From Ignavibacteria bacterium (lineage in GTDB: Bacteria > Bacteroidota > Ignavibacteria > Ignavibacteriales > Melioribacteraceae): a DNA stretch of 64,000 nt. Below the pieces are notes generated by a model, which saw only the letters and a list, made by a program, of their open reading frames with translations, was not told the origin of the DNA and ran no database searches. The position numbers and the translations under genes are program-made. The stretch covers positions 41,267 to 105,266 of the forward strand of contig VGVY01000002.1 of the NCBI GenBank assembly GCA_016873835.1, given 5' to 3'. The first letter of the stretch is position 1. Each line of letters begins with the position of its first letter. Shown piece after piece: positions 1 through 7,871 of this stretch.

Positions 1-1014
1 TCAAGCGGAGTTGGCAAAATTGTAAAAGCAATGGAAACAAAACCGCGACTTCCAGTGGTGTGGTTTCATTTTCAAGAATGCACTTGTTGCAGTGAGTCAT
101 TTATTCGTTCGTCACACCCAATTGTATCAGATATTGTATTAGATAAAATTTCACTTGATTATACAGAAACACTTCAAGCTGCAGCCGGTCATCAAGCCGA
201 AGAAGTTCTTCACAATACAATGAAAAAATATAAAGGTGAATATTTAATGTTGGTTGAAGGGTCTGTTCCAACTGAAGATGACGGAATTTATTGCTGCATC
301 GGAGGAAGAACTGCTCTTGATATTGTACAAGAAGCTGCTGCCGGTGCTAAAGCAGTTGTTGCGTGGGGTAGTTGCGCCTCTAATGGATGTATTCAAGCCG
401 CAAAACCAAATCCCACTGGTGCAACTCCAATAAAAAATATTATTAGCGGCGTACCAATTATTAATGTTCCTGGTTGCCCTCCAATTGGAGAAGTGATGGC
501 TGGTACAATTGTTCATCTTCTAGCTTTTGATAGAATTCCACAATTAGATGGATTAGGCAGACCAAAAGCTTTTTATTCAAGAAGAGTTCATGATACTTGC
601 TACAGACGACCAAATTATGATGCTGGATTATTTGTTGAATCTTTTGATGATGAAAATGCAAAACGCGGATATTGTCTCTACAAAGTAGGCTGCAGAGGTC
701 CAGTTACTTATAATGCTTGCGGTGTTATGCGTTGGAATGACGGAGTAAGTTACCCTATTCAGTCTGGTCACGGATGCATTGGATGTAGTGAAGCAAATTT
801 CTGGGATAATGGGCCGTTCTATCAACACCTTTCTTCCTTCCCGGGTTTTGGAATTGAAACAACTGCTGATGATATTGGCGTTATAGTTGGTGCTGCAACG
901 GTAGCTGGAATGGCAGCTCATGCAATTTCTACTAATATAAGAAAGCGGTCCCAAATTAGAGAAGGAATAAAAGAATCTATTGAAGAAGTAAATAATGATA
1001 AAGGAGGTGAATGA
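1..1014 (+). CDS. hyaA: Group 1 [NiFe] hydrogenase small subunit, 5' end outside window
   Basis: Small, electron-transferring subunit of a membrane-bound uptake hydrogenase that passes electrons from H2 through three iron-sulfur clusters to cytochrome b. The frame is open to base 1, and the codons before the first ATG (base 31) read like the end of a Tat signal peptide (VGKIVKA before METKPR, compare KIAWA before LENKPR in E. coli HyaA), so the true start lies upstream. Counting from that ATG, Cys17, 19, 20, 115, 120 and 149 are present, the six ligands of the oxygen-tolerant [4Fe-3S] proximal cluster. Distal and medial cluster ligands follow (VHDTC, GYC, GCRGP, GCIGC), then a C-terminal membrane helix (about residues 276-296). 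Its stop codon overlaps the start of the large-subunit gene. Family assignment is near certain; oxygen tolerance is inferred from the cysteines. Confidence 0.96.
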   Translation, partial: SSGVGKIVKAMETKPRLPVVWFHFQECTCCSESFIRSSHPIVSDIVLDKISLDYTETLQAAAGHQAEEVLHNTMKKYKGEYLMLVEGSVPTEDDGIYCCIGGRTALDIVQEAAAGAKAVVAWGSCASNGCIQAAKPNPTGATPIKNIISGVPIINVPGCPPIGEVMAGTIVHLLAFDRIPQLDGLGRPKAFYSRRVHDTCYRRPNYDAGLFVESFDDENAKRGYCLYKVGCRGPVTYNACGVMRWNDGVSYPIQSGHGCIGCSEANFWDNGPFYQHLSSFPGFGIETTADDIGVIVGAATVAGMAAHAISTNIRKRSQIREGIKESIEEVNNDKGGE

Positions 1015-2732
1015 TGGCTAATAGAATAGTTATAGATCCTATTACAAGGATTGAAGGTCACCTTCGCATTGAAGTTCAAGTTCAAAATGGAAAAGTCGTT
1101 GATGCTTATAGCAGCGGAACTATGGTAAGAGGTTTTGAATTAATTCTTAAAGGACGTGACCCACGCGATGCCTGGGCATTTACTGAACGAGCGTGTGGTG
1201 TTTGTACAACTGTACATGCACTTGCATCAGTTAGAACAGTTGAGGATGCATTAGGAATTGTAATTCCTCCGAATGCAGAGCTTGTACGAAATCTAATGTT
1301 CTGCGCACAATATATGCAAGATCATGTTGTTCACTTTTATCATCTTCATGCATTGGATTGGGTTGATATTGTTAGTGCATTAAAAGCAAACCCGAATGAA
1401 ACATCAAGAATTGCGCAAAGTATTTCTAATTACCCAAAAAGCTCGCCAAAATATTTTTCAGATCTTCAAAAAAAATTAACTGCATTTGTAAATAGTGGAC
1501 AGCTCGGAATTTTTGCTAACGGATATTGGGGACATTCAGCATACAAACTTCCACCCGAAGTTAATTTAATTGGAGTCGCTCATTATTTAGAAGCTCTTGA
1601 ATGGCAGAAAGAGATTGTAAAAATTCATACAATTTTTGGCGGAAAAAATCCGCATCCAAATTATTTAGTTGGCGGCGCTCCATGTTCTGTAAATATTGAT
1701 GATGCAAATGCTATTAACGCTGAAAGATTAGCTTATGTGGGAACTTTGCTTAAAGAAGCAAAAACATTTATTGAACAAGTCTATATTCCTGATCTTCTTG
1801 CAGTTGCACCATATTATCTTGATTGGGGTGGAATTGGCGGTGGTTTAGAAAATTATTTAGTCTATGGAGATCTTCCAACAAATGGCTATGGAGATGTTGG
1901 GAAGTTTAAATTTCCACGTGGTGCTATTTTAGGAAGAGATTTATCCAAAGTTCACGAAGTTGATGGAAAAGATATTAAGCAAATTCAAGAATATATTTCT
2001 CACTCTTGGTATGAGTACTCTGATGGTAACGAAACTGGAAAACATCCGTGGGATGGCGAAACAAAATTTAATTACACCGGACCAAAACCACCGTATGATT
2101 TCTTAAATGTAAAAGAAAAATACAGCTGGTTAAAAACACCAAGATGGAATGGTAAAGCAATGGAAGTTGGTCCGCTTGCAAGGGTTTTAGTTGCCTATGC
2201 ATCTGGCAGTAAAGAAGTTCAAGAACTTGTAAATGGAACTCTTAAAGCTCTTAAAGTTCCGGTTGGTGCTCTTTTCTCAACTCTTGGCAGAACTGCAGCA
2301 CGCGGATTGGAGACAATTTTAATTTCTCAATGGGCTATGGAATTTTACGATCAATTGATAAGCCATATAAAAAATGGTGACTCAAGAATGTTTGATAATT
2401 CAAAATGGGATCCTTCAACTTGGCCAAAAGAAGCAAAAGGAGTTGGAATGACTGAAGCACCTCGTGGTGCTCTTGCACATTGGATTGTTATTAAAGATGA
2501 AAAGATTGATAATTATCAATTAGTTGTTCCTTCAACATGGAATGCATCACCAAGAGATCCTTCTGGCGGAATGTCTGCATATGAATCTTCACTTATTGGA
2601 ACTCCAATTGCAGATCCGGAAAAACCATTAGAAGTTTTACGAACAATTCACTCTTTCGATCCGTGTATTGCATGTGCAGTTCATCTTTATGATGAGAAAG
2701 GAACTTATGTTCATCAAGTGCAAACATTTTAG
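1011..2732 (+). CDS. hyaB: Group 1 [NiFe] hydrogenase large subunit
   Basis: Catalytic subunit that splits H2 at the NiFe(CN)2CO site. The L1 motif (RIEGHLRIE, then RACGVC with Cys62 and Cys65) and the C-terminal DPCIACAVH (Cys552, Cys555, His558) supply the four metal-binding cysteines. The 15 residues after His558 are the peptide removed by the maturation protease once nickel is inserted. Length (573 aa) is normal for the family. A strong Shine-Dalgarno AGGAGG lies just upstream; translation may begin at the ATG at 1011 or the adjacent ATG at 1014, and the gene overlaps the end of the small-subunit gene, implying translational coupling. Confidence 0.97.
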   Translation: MMANRIVIDPITRIEGHLRIEVQVQNGKVVDAYSSGTMVRGFELILKGRDPRDAWAFTERACGVCTTVHALASVRTVEDALGIVIPPNAELVRNLMFCAQYMQDHVVHFYHLHALDWVDIVSALKANPNETSRIAQSISNYPKSSPKYFSDLQKKLTAFVNSGQLGIFANGYWGHSAYKLPPEVNLIGVAHYLEALEWQKEIVKIHTIFGGKNPHPNYLVGGAPCSVNIDDANAINAERLAYVGTLLKEAKTFIEQVYIPDLLAVAPYYLDWGGIGGGLENYLVYGDLPTNGYGDVGKFKFPRGAILGRDLSKVHEVDGKDIKQIQEYISHSWYEYSDGNETGKHPWDGETKFNYTGPKPPYDFLNVKEKYSWLKTPRWNGKAMEVGPLARVLVAYASGSKEVQELVNGTLKALKVPVGALFSTLGRTAARGLETILISQWAMEFYDQLISHIKNGDSRMFDNSKWDPSTWPKEAKGVGMTEAPRGALAHWIVIKDEKIDNYQLVVPSTWNASPRDPSGGMSAYESSLIGTPIADPEKPLEVLRTIHSFDPCIACAVHLYDEKGTYVHQVQTF

Positions 2733-2743
2733 GAGGGGCAGTT

Positions 2744-3409
2744 ATGAATTCTTCAAAAAAAATATATGTGTGGGAACTGCCCGTTAGGTTTTACCATTGG
2801 CTGAATGCACTTTGCATCGTTGCTTTAGCTTCAACGGGATATTTAATCGGCAGTCCGCCGGCAGTCCAAAGCGGTTCAGAAGCATCCTTTGGTTATTGGT
2901 TTGGAATTGTGAGATTCATACACTTTGTTGCTGCATTTGTTTTCTTTTTTAATTTCTTGTTTAGAATTTATTGGGGATTTGTTGGGAATAAATTTGCGCG
3001 GTGGGATCAATTCATTCCTTACAAACCGCATCATTGGAAAGAAATCCTTCATGTACTCTGTCTGGATATTTTACAAATCTGTAAAAAACCATTGAAATCA
3101 ATTGGGCATAATTCGTTGGCTGGATTAACATACTTTATCACGTTTCTTGTTTTTTTATTTCAATCAATAACTGGTTTTGGAATGTATGCAGCAATGAGCG
3201 ACTCATTTTTACCGAATCTTTTCGCATGGATTGTTCCTTTGATGGGCGGAGATTTTGCAGTGAGGCAATGGCATCATGTAATGATGTGGTTTTTTGTAAT
3301 CTTTTCATTGGTTCATGTTTATTTAGTTTTTTATCATGATTATATTGAAGAGAGAGGAACAATTTCATCAATGGCTGGCGGCTGGAAGTTTATTGAAAAA
3401 AATAAGTAA
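2744..3409 (+). CDS. hyaC: Hydrogenase b-type cytochrome subunit
   Basis: Di-haem membrane anchor that takes electrons from the small subunit to the quinone pool. The 221-residue protein starts with WELPVRFYHWLNA, holds four hydrophobic helices, and has the helix histidines expected for haem ligation (YHW in helix 1, RFIHF in helix 2, WHH and LVHVY in helix 4). The final EERGTISSMAGGWKF stretch is typical of the HyaC/HupC family. It starts 12 bases after the large-subunit stop with a GGAGG ribosome site, and a hairpin terminator follows it, closing the structural operon. Confidence 0.95.
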   Translation: MNSSKKIYVWELPVRFYHWLNALCIVALASTGYLIGSPPAVQSGSEASFGYWFGIVRFIHFVAAFVFFFNFLFRIYWGFVGNKFARWDQFIPYKPHHWKEILHVLCLDILQICKKPLKSIGHNSLAGLTYFITFLVFLFQSITGFGMYAAMSDSFLPNLFAWIVPLMGGDFAVRQWHHVMMWFFVIFSLVHVYLVFYHDYIEERGTISSMAGGWKFIEKNK

Positions 3410-3426
3410 TAATATTTTGATCTAAC

Positions 3427-3456
3427 AAAGGCGGGCTATAATGTCCGCCTTTTTTA
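3427..3456 (+). terminator. Rho-independent terminator after hydrogenase structural genes
   Basis: AAAGGCGG (3427-3434) pairs perfectly with CCGCCTTT (3445-3452) around a 10-base loop, and the descending arm runs into a T-rich tail. It sits 17 bases after the cytochrome b stop codon and separates the structural genes from the protease gene. Confidence 0.85.
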
Positions 3457-3495
3457 TTTATTTCAATTGTATATTAAAGAAACAAATAAATTATT

Positions 3496-3954
3496 ATGAA
3501 GAACATCTTAATTCTTGGTGTTGGAAATATATTAATGGGCGATGAAGGCATTGGAATCCACTCTATAAAAGAATTGGAGAAAAATTCCTTTCCCGAGAAT
3601 GTTACTTTACTTGATGGCGGAACTGGCGGTTTTCATCTGCTTAACTATTTACAAGAATATAAAATAATTATTATGATTGATGCTTCTATGGATAACAAAC
3701 CTGAAGGTACTGTTTCTGTTATTGAACCAAAATTTGCAAGCGATTTTCCAAAATCTTTAAGTGCTCATGATATTGGACTGCGAGACCTTATTGAATCCGT
3801 ATCTCTCTTAGGGGAGCTGCCCAAAATATTTTTGATAACAATCTCAATAAATCATATACAAAACATGTCAATGGAGTTATCGCAAAAAATAAAGGCATCC
3901 CTCTCAGAAATCGCTCAAAAAGTTGAATCTATTTTACATTCATTAAATCAATAG
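3496..3954 (+). CDS. hyaD: [NiFe] hydrogenase maturation endopeptidase, HyaD/HupD family
   Basis: Peptidase family M52 protein that removes the C-terminal extension of a hydrogenase large subunit after nickel insertion. It begins NILILGVGNILMGDEGIG, with Glu17, Asp62 (MIDAS) and His91 (SAHDIG) in the places of the nickel-sensing residues of E. coli HybD (Glu16, Asp62, His93). The length of 152 aa is typical. It is on the same strand as the group 1 genes but beyond a terminator, so it may have its own promoter. From its position its substrate is probably the large subunit at 1011-2732. Confidence 0.93.
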   Translation: MKNILILGVGNILMGDEGIGIHSIKELEKNSFPENVTLLDGGTGGFHLLNYLQEYKIIIMIDASMDNKPEGTVSVIEPKFASDFPKSLSAHDIGLRDLIESVSLLGELPKIFLITISINHIQNMSMELSQKIKASLSEIAQKVESILHSLNQ

Positions 3955-4085
3955 TAAAATCATTTTGAAATTCGGATAAAGCGACAAAGCTTCTAAATTT
4001 AATTCCATTTTTCAATCAATTTATTTTTATATTATTAATACAAATAGTATTTAGTAATTGGAATAAGTATTTTTTTTGAGGATAA

Positions 4086-5048
4086 ATGAATTCCTCAAAT
4101 AATTATATCGTAACACAAAACAGAGTTGTTCTTGATTTGCTCTCGCAAATTGAAAAAACCTCAAACTCTGATTGCTCAGTTCTTTTAATTGGAGAAACTG
4201 GCGTTGGCAAAGAATTATTTGCCGAATTCATCCACAGAACTAGTAACAGAAATAATTTCCCTTTAGTTAAAGTTGCGCTCTCAACACTTCCGGCTGATTT
4301 AATTGAAAGTGAATTATTCGGGCATGAAAAAGGGGCATTCACTGGTTCTATGAATGAAAAGAAAGGACTCTTTGAAGCATCGGACAAAGGAACAATTTTT
4401 TTAGATGATATTGATGATTTTCCATTAAACCTCCAATCCAAATTGTTACGGGTTCTTGAATCAAAAGAAATAAAAAGAATTGGTTCGCAAAATTCTATTC
4501 CGTTAGATATTCGGTTGATCACAGCTTCAAAGCTTGATTTGCAACAGCTTGTTGCTCAGGAAAAATTCCGAATCGATCTGTTCTTTAGAATTAATGTCTT
4601 GCCAATAGTAATACCTCCACTGAGAGATAGAATTGATGATATTCCAATATTGGTGGATTACTTTCTGAATTTTTACGAACCAGAAAAAAGAATTGAAGTT
4701 TCTGATGCAGTATGGGAATCATTAAAAAATTACCCCTGGCCAGGGAATGTGCGTGAGTTAAGAAACATCATTCAACGTATTGCACTGTTTGCAAATGGAA
4801 AGATTACCATTGACAATTTACCATCAGAAATTAGAGGCGACTCTCCATTCAAAAATTTTATGAAAACTTGCGGACATTGCTTTGAAAATAAAAATATGAA
4901 ATTCGAGCAAGTGATGGTATGTGTTGAAAAGCATCTATTAGAACATGCATTGACTAGTTCTGATGGTAATCGAACAGTAGCCGCGCGCATGCTTGGTTTA
5001 AGTTTATCAACTTTTAGGGATAAATTGAGAAGACATAATATAGTGTAA
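4086..5048 (+). CDS. Sigma-54-dependent activator lacking a receiver domain
   Basis: AAA+ enhancer-binding protein of 320 aa that would open RNA polymerase-sigma-54 promoters. There is no receiver, GAF or PAS domain; the AAA+ domain begins almost at the N terminus. Walker A is GETGVGKE (residues 36-43). The sigma-54 contact loop reads GAFTGS (83-88) rather than GAFTGA, and Walker B reads FLDDIDD (105-111) where FLDE is normal. The C terminus carries a Fis-type helix-turn-helix (NRTVAARMLGLSLSTFRDKLRR). A short cysteine-bearing linker (CGHC, then VC) lies between the two. It lies between two hydrogenase clusters and 110 bases before a -24/-12 promoter, so it probably controls hydrogenase expression. 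Missing input domain and altered motifs leave its regulation open. Confidence 0.92.
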   Translation: MNSSNNYIVTQNRVVLDLLSQIEKTSNSDCSVLLIGETGVGKELFAEFIHRTSNRNNFPLVKVALSTLPADLIESELFGHEKGAFTGSMNEKKGLFEASDKGTIFLDDIDDFPLNLQSKLLRVLESKEIKRIGSQNSIPLDIRLITASKLDLQQLVAQEKFRIDLFFRINVLPIVIPPLRDRIDDIPILVDYFLNFYEPEKRIEVSDAVWESLKNYPWPGNVRELRNIIQRIALFANGKITIDNLPSEIRGDSPFKNFMKTCGHCFENKNMKFEQVMVCVEKHLLEHALTSSDGNRTVAARMLGLSLSTFRDKLRRHNIV

Positions 5049-5081
5049 TAATATTTGCTAGCGGAATTTCGCCAACCGAGA

Positions 5082-5135
5082 ACGGTAATCCGTCGATTTA
5101 ATAAACTCCAGTAACTTAACACTTGATTTTAAGTT
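5082..5135 (+). promoter_or_regulatory. Candidate upstream activator sites for the sigma-54 promoter
   Basis: Two inverted repeats lie between the activator gene and the -24/-12 promoter: ACGG-TAAT-CCGT (5082-5093), centred near -97 relative to the predicted start of transcription, and AACTTAA-N9-TTAAGTT (5113-5135), centred near -60. Enhancer sites of sigma-54 systems commonly lie around this distance. The first could instead be a weak hairpin ending the activator transcript. Function is inferred. Confidence 0.4.
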
Positions 5136-5155
5136 CCTTTTCCTAATTCCTCTGT

Positions 5156-5173
5156 TGTGGCATTTCTATTGCA
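5156..5173 (+). promoter_or_regulatory. Sigma-54 (-24/-12) promoter of the Mvh/Hdr operon
   Basis: The sequence TGGCATTTCTATTGCA has GG at 5159-5160 and GC at 5171-5172, separated by exactly ten bases, which is the canonical -24/-12 geometry, and both elements match the consensus TGGCA and TTGCA. Transcription would start near 5184, 18 bases before the start codon at 5202. The gene just upstream encodes a sigma-54 activator. Confidence 0.82.
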
Positions 5174-5201
5174 TCAATAAAGGAATCCAAAAAAAACAAT
5201 T

Positions 5202-5714
5202 ATGCAAACTCTTATTCTTGGAATGGGAAACAAACTTTTCGGTGACGATGGTGTAGGCATCGTAGTAGCTGAACGACTTCAAGAAATTCTTGTCGAAAAT
5301 GACCAAATAAAAATTGAATCAACTAATTGGGGCGGATTTAGAATAATAGATCTGCTCACTGGATACAATTATGCAATTGTAATTGATTCAATTAATACCG
5401 GTATGAAACCTATTGGTTTTATTCATAAATGGGACTATACAGATTTAATCAATTCTGTGAGAATGATTTCATTTCATGATGTCAATTTTGCAACTGCTGT
5501 TTCCCTTGCGAAAAAACTTAACATTTCGATGCCTGAAAAGATAATTGTTTATGGAATTGAGATTAATCTTACAAATCATTTCTCAGAAGGTTTATCAGAG
5601 ATTATCAAACAATCAGCAACTCAATGTGTTGAGCTAGTCTTGAATGATCTGAATTTTCATGCTGATGAAAGCAGACTTTTATCAATTGAAAAATTTGAAG
5701 AGGAAATAAAATGA
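5202..5714 (+). CDS. Second [NiFe] hydrogenase maturation endopeptidase
   Basis: M52-family protease of 170 aa. The N terminus LILGMGNKLFGDDGVGI carries the nickel-sensing acidic residue as Asp16; Asp62 (VIDS) and His92 (SFHDV) complete the site. It is only distantly similar to the protease at 3496-3954 and is the first gene of the operon that ends with the MvhA large subunit, so it most likely processes that protein. Its stop overlaps the next start by four bases (ATGA). Confidence 0.92.
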   Translation: MQTLILGMGNKLFGDDGVGIVVAERLQEILVENDQIKIESTNWGGFRIIDLLTGYNYAIVIDSINTGMKPIGFIHKWDYTDLINSVRMISFHDVNFATAVSLAKKLNISMPEKIIVYGIEINLTNHFSEGLSEIIKQSATQCVELVLNDLNFHADESRLLSIEKFEEEIK

Positions 5715-6220
5715 TAGCAGAAGATTTAACTGCATTAGAAGCACTTGGAATTGCTATTAGAAGCGAGATGGATGCTCAAGATGTTTATAAAGATTTAGCT
5801 GAACTTTGTGAAAACGAAGAATTGAAAGGACGCTTTTTGAACATGTATCAAGAAGAAAGACGCCATCAAGTTCTTCTTGAAAATATGTATAGAGAGATGT
5901 TTCCTAATGTCGATATTAAACTTCCTCCAAGTCAGCTTCCAAAGGAAGTGAATAATAAATCGGCAAGAAAAAAACTTGGAATCAAAGATGTGTTGAAACA
6001 TGCAATTGATGAAGAAAAAAAAGCACGTGAATTTTATCTCGATTGTGTAAGCTCTGTAAAAGATTTATCTGGTCAAAGAATGTTTAGATTTCTTGCTGAC
6101 ATGGAATTTTCACATCAAATGATTCTAAATGCAGAATTAGAGATGATTGAAAAATATCCGCTCTATTTTGAAAATCCTAAGGGCTGGGAAGTTGAATCCC
6201 GATTAAGAGCTGGAAGATAA
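5711..6220 (+). CDS. Ferritin-like (rubrerythrin-family) diiron protein
   Basis: A 169-aa, mostly helical protein with paired carboxylate/histidine motifs of the ferritin-like superfamily: an early Glu (IRSEMDAQDVY), EERRH (about residues 47-51), EEKKAREFY (about 101-109) and MEFSHQ near residue 134. It lacks the C-terminal rubredoxin module of classical rubrerythrin. Diiron proteins of this kind often reduce peroxide or store iron. It is translationally coupled to the protease before it and lies ahead of the heterodisulfide-reductase genes, so protection of, or electron exchange with, the oxygen-sensitive complex is a reasonable guess. Confidence 0.85.
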   Translation: MIAEDLTALEALGIAIRSEMDAQDVYKDLAELCENEELKGRFLNMYQEERRHQVLLENMYREMFPNVDIKLPPSQLPKEVNNKSARKKLGIKDVLKHAIDEEKKAREFYLDCVSSVKDLSGQRMFRFLADMEFSHQMILNAELEMIEKYPLYFENPKGWEVESRLRAGR

Positions 6221-6264
6221 GGAAGAGAATAGTTTTATTAATTTGAAATATTCGAAGGGCTGTT

Positions 6265-6921
6265 ATGAAAATACAAGAAATTAATATTCCTGGGAAACTT
6301 ACTAGAAAGGAATCTGTACTGCGCCATTCATTTTTAGAACAAGTTGATACTATCCCTGGAGGCGAAAAAATAAAATCATGTATTCAATGCGGAACTTGTT
6401 CGGGATCGTGTCCGCTTTCTTATGCAATGGATGTAATGCCGCGAGAATTAATTGCACTTTTTAGAGCCGGTGATATTGAATCAATTTTAAGAAGCAGAAC
6501 TATTTGGATTTGTGCTTCTTGTTATACTTGCCAAACACGCTGTCCGTCGTCAATTAAAGTTACAGATATAATTTATGCACTTAAAAGAATTGCAATGGAA
6601 AGGCGAATCTATGCGAAAAAATTCCCAGTTCATTCACTTTCAGATTCATTCATAAAGAGTATCTACCGTTTTGGAAGATTAAACGAACCAAGATTAATGA
6701 TTCTTTATTTCATGAGAACTGGAATTTTAAAAGCATTTTCTTTTATTCCGCTTGGATTAAAAATGATGAGGAAAGGAAGACTTGAACTCAGAGTTTCAAA
6801 AGTGAAGGGAATAGATGGTTTAAGAAAAATAATGAAGAAAGCAGAAAAACTTGATATTCCATTTGAAAAAGAAAAATTACCATTTATGCCGGAAGCAGTT
6901 GGGTATAAATCTGTTAGTTAA
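6265..6921 (+). CDS. hdrC: Heterodisulfide reductase subunit C-like iron-sulfur protein
   Basis: A 218-aa soluble protein with two classical [4Fe-4S] motifs: CIQCGTCSGSC (Cys39, 42, 45, 49) and CASCYTCQTRC (Cys83, 86, 89, 93), the HdrC arrangement. In methanogens HdrC carries electrons from the flavin subunit HdrA to the catalytic HdrB. The order HdrC-HdrB-HdrA-MvhD-MvhG-MvhA downstream supports this role. The C-terminal 80 residues are basic and less conserved. No membrane segment like that of the DsrM/HdrE type is obvious. Confidence 0.92.
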   Translation: MKIQEINIPGKLTRKESVLRHSFLEQVDTIPGGEKIKSCIQCGTCSGSCPLSYAMDVMPRELIALFRAGDIESILRSRTIWICASCYTCQTRCPSSIKVTDIIYALKRIAMERRIYAKKFPVHSLSDSFIKSIYRFGRLNEPRLMILYFMRTGILKAFSFIPLGLKMMRKGRLELRVSKVKGIDGLRKIMKKAEKLDIPFEKEKLPFMPEAVGYKSVS

Positions 6922-6939
6922 AAATATTAAAGGTAAATT

Positions 6940-7845
6940 ATGAATTATAATTATTATCCCGGATGCAGTCTTCAATCTGCTCATAAAGGGTATGACAAAT
7001 CTTGCAGAGCAGTGTTCAATTCTCTTGGATGTGATCTGATTGAGATTGAAGATTGGAATTGCTGCGGTGCTACAATTTATATGTCCATAAATGAAGTTAC
7101 AGCATTAGCTGTTGCTTCAAGGAATTTAGCACTTGCAGAAAAAACCAAAAGAGATTTAGTAACACCGTGCAGTTCTTGTTTTACAATTCTTAATAAAGCC
7201 AATCGATTTATTCAAAATAGTATTGAAGTCCGTGATAAAGTTAATTCTTGTCTTGCAGAAGGCGGACTAAATTATAATGGCACTGTTAGAGTACGTCATC
7301 CCCTGGATGTTTTGATAAATGATGTTGGCATTGAAATAATAAGGCTCCAAATAAAGATACCATTGGAAGAATTAAAAATTGCTAATTATTACGGATGCCA
7401 AATTGTGAGACCAGAAAAAGGTTTTGACGATAGAGAGGATCCAACAACTATGGAAAATCTTTTTGAAGCTGCTGGTGCAAGTAATGTTTATTTCCCTTAT
7501 AAGTTACGATGCTGTGGCGGAATGTTGATGACAACTTTTGAAGAGGCTGCTTTAAAACTTTCAAAAGAAATTCTTGAATGTGCAATTGAGAATGGAGCGG
7601 ATTGCATTGTTACAACATGTCCGTTGTGCCAAATGAATCTCGAAGCATACCAAAATGAAATTCATAATAAATATAAAACTAAAGTTGGAATTCCAATTCT
7701 GTTCTTTACACAAGTTCTTGGTGCAGCGCTTGGGTTGAGTAATGAAGAACTTGGCATCGATTCAAACTTTTATCGTTGTAAAAAATTAGTCGAAATAAAA
7801 AATAAAAAATCTTATACAGCACAAACAGTTCATTCAGTTATTTAA
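6940..7845 (+). CDS. hdrB: Heterodisulfide reductase subunit B-like protein with two CCG domains
   Basis: A 301-aa protein with two cysteine-rich CCG domains. The first has Cys9, the pair Cys41-Cys42 in WNCCG, and CSSC (Cys77, Cys80); the second has YYGC, LRCCGG and CPLC. These cysteines hold the two non-cubane [4Fe-4S] clusters that cleave CoM-S-S-CoB in methanogens. A bacterium like this one should lack coenzymes M and B, so the true disulfide or other substrate is unknown. It lies 18 bases after hdrC and 26 bases before hdrA. Confidence 0.93.
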   Translation: MNYNYYPGCSLQSAHKGYDKSCRAVFNSLGCDLIEIEDWNCCGATIYMSINEVTALAVASRNLALAEKTKRDLVTPCSSCFTILNKANRFIQNSIEVRDKVNSCLAEGGLNYNGTVRVRHPLDVLINDVGIEIIRLQIKIPLEELKIANYYGCQIVRPEKGFDDREDPTTMENLFEAAGASNVYFPYKLRCCGGMLMTTFEEAALKLSKEILECAIENGADCIVTTCPLCQMNLEAYQNEIHNKYKTKVGIPILFFTQVLGAALGLSNEELGIDSNFYRCKKLVEIKNKKSYTAQTVHSVI

Positions 7846-7871
7846 TAGATAGAATTTCTATTGGAGTTAAA

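Noticed and set aside
3437..3442. TATAAT as a -10 promoter box for the maturation protease gene
   Set aside because: It lies in the loop of a clear terminator hairpin and has no matching upstream element.
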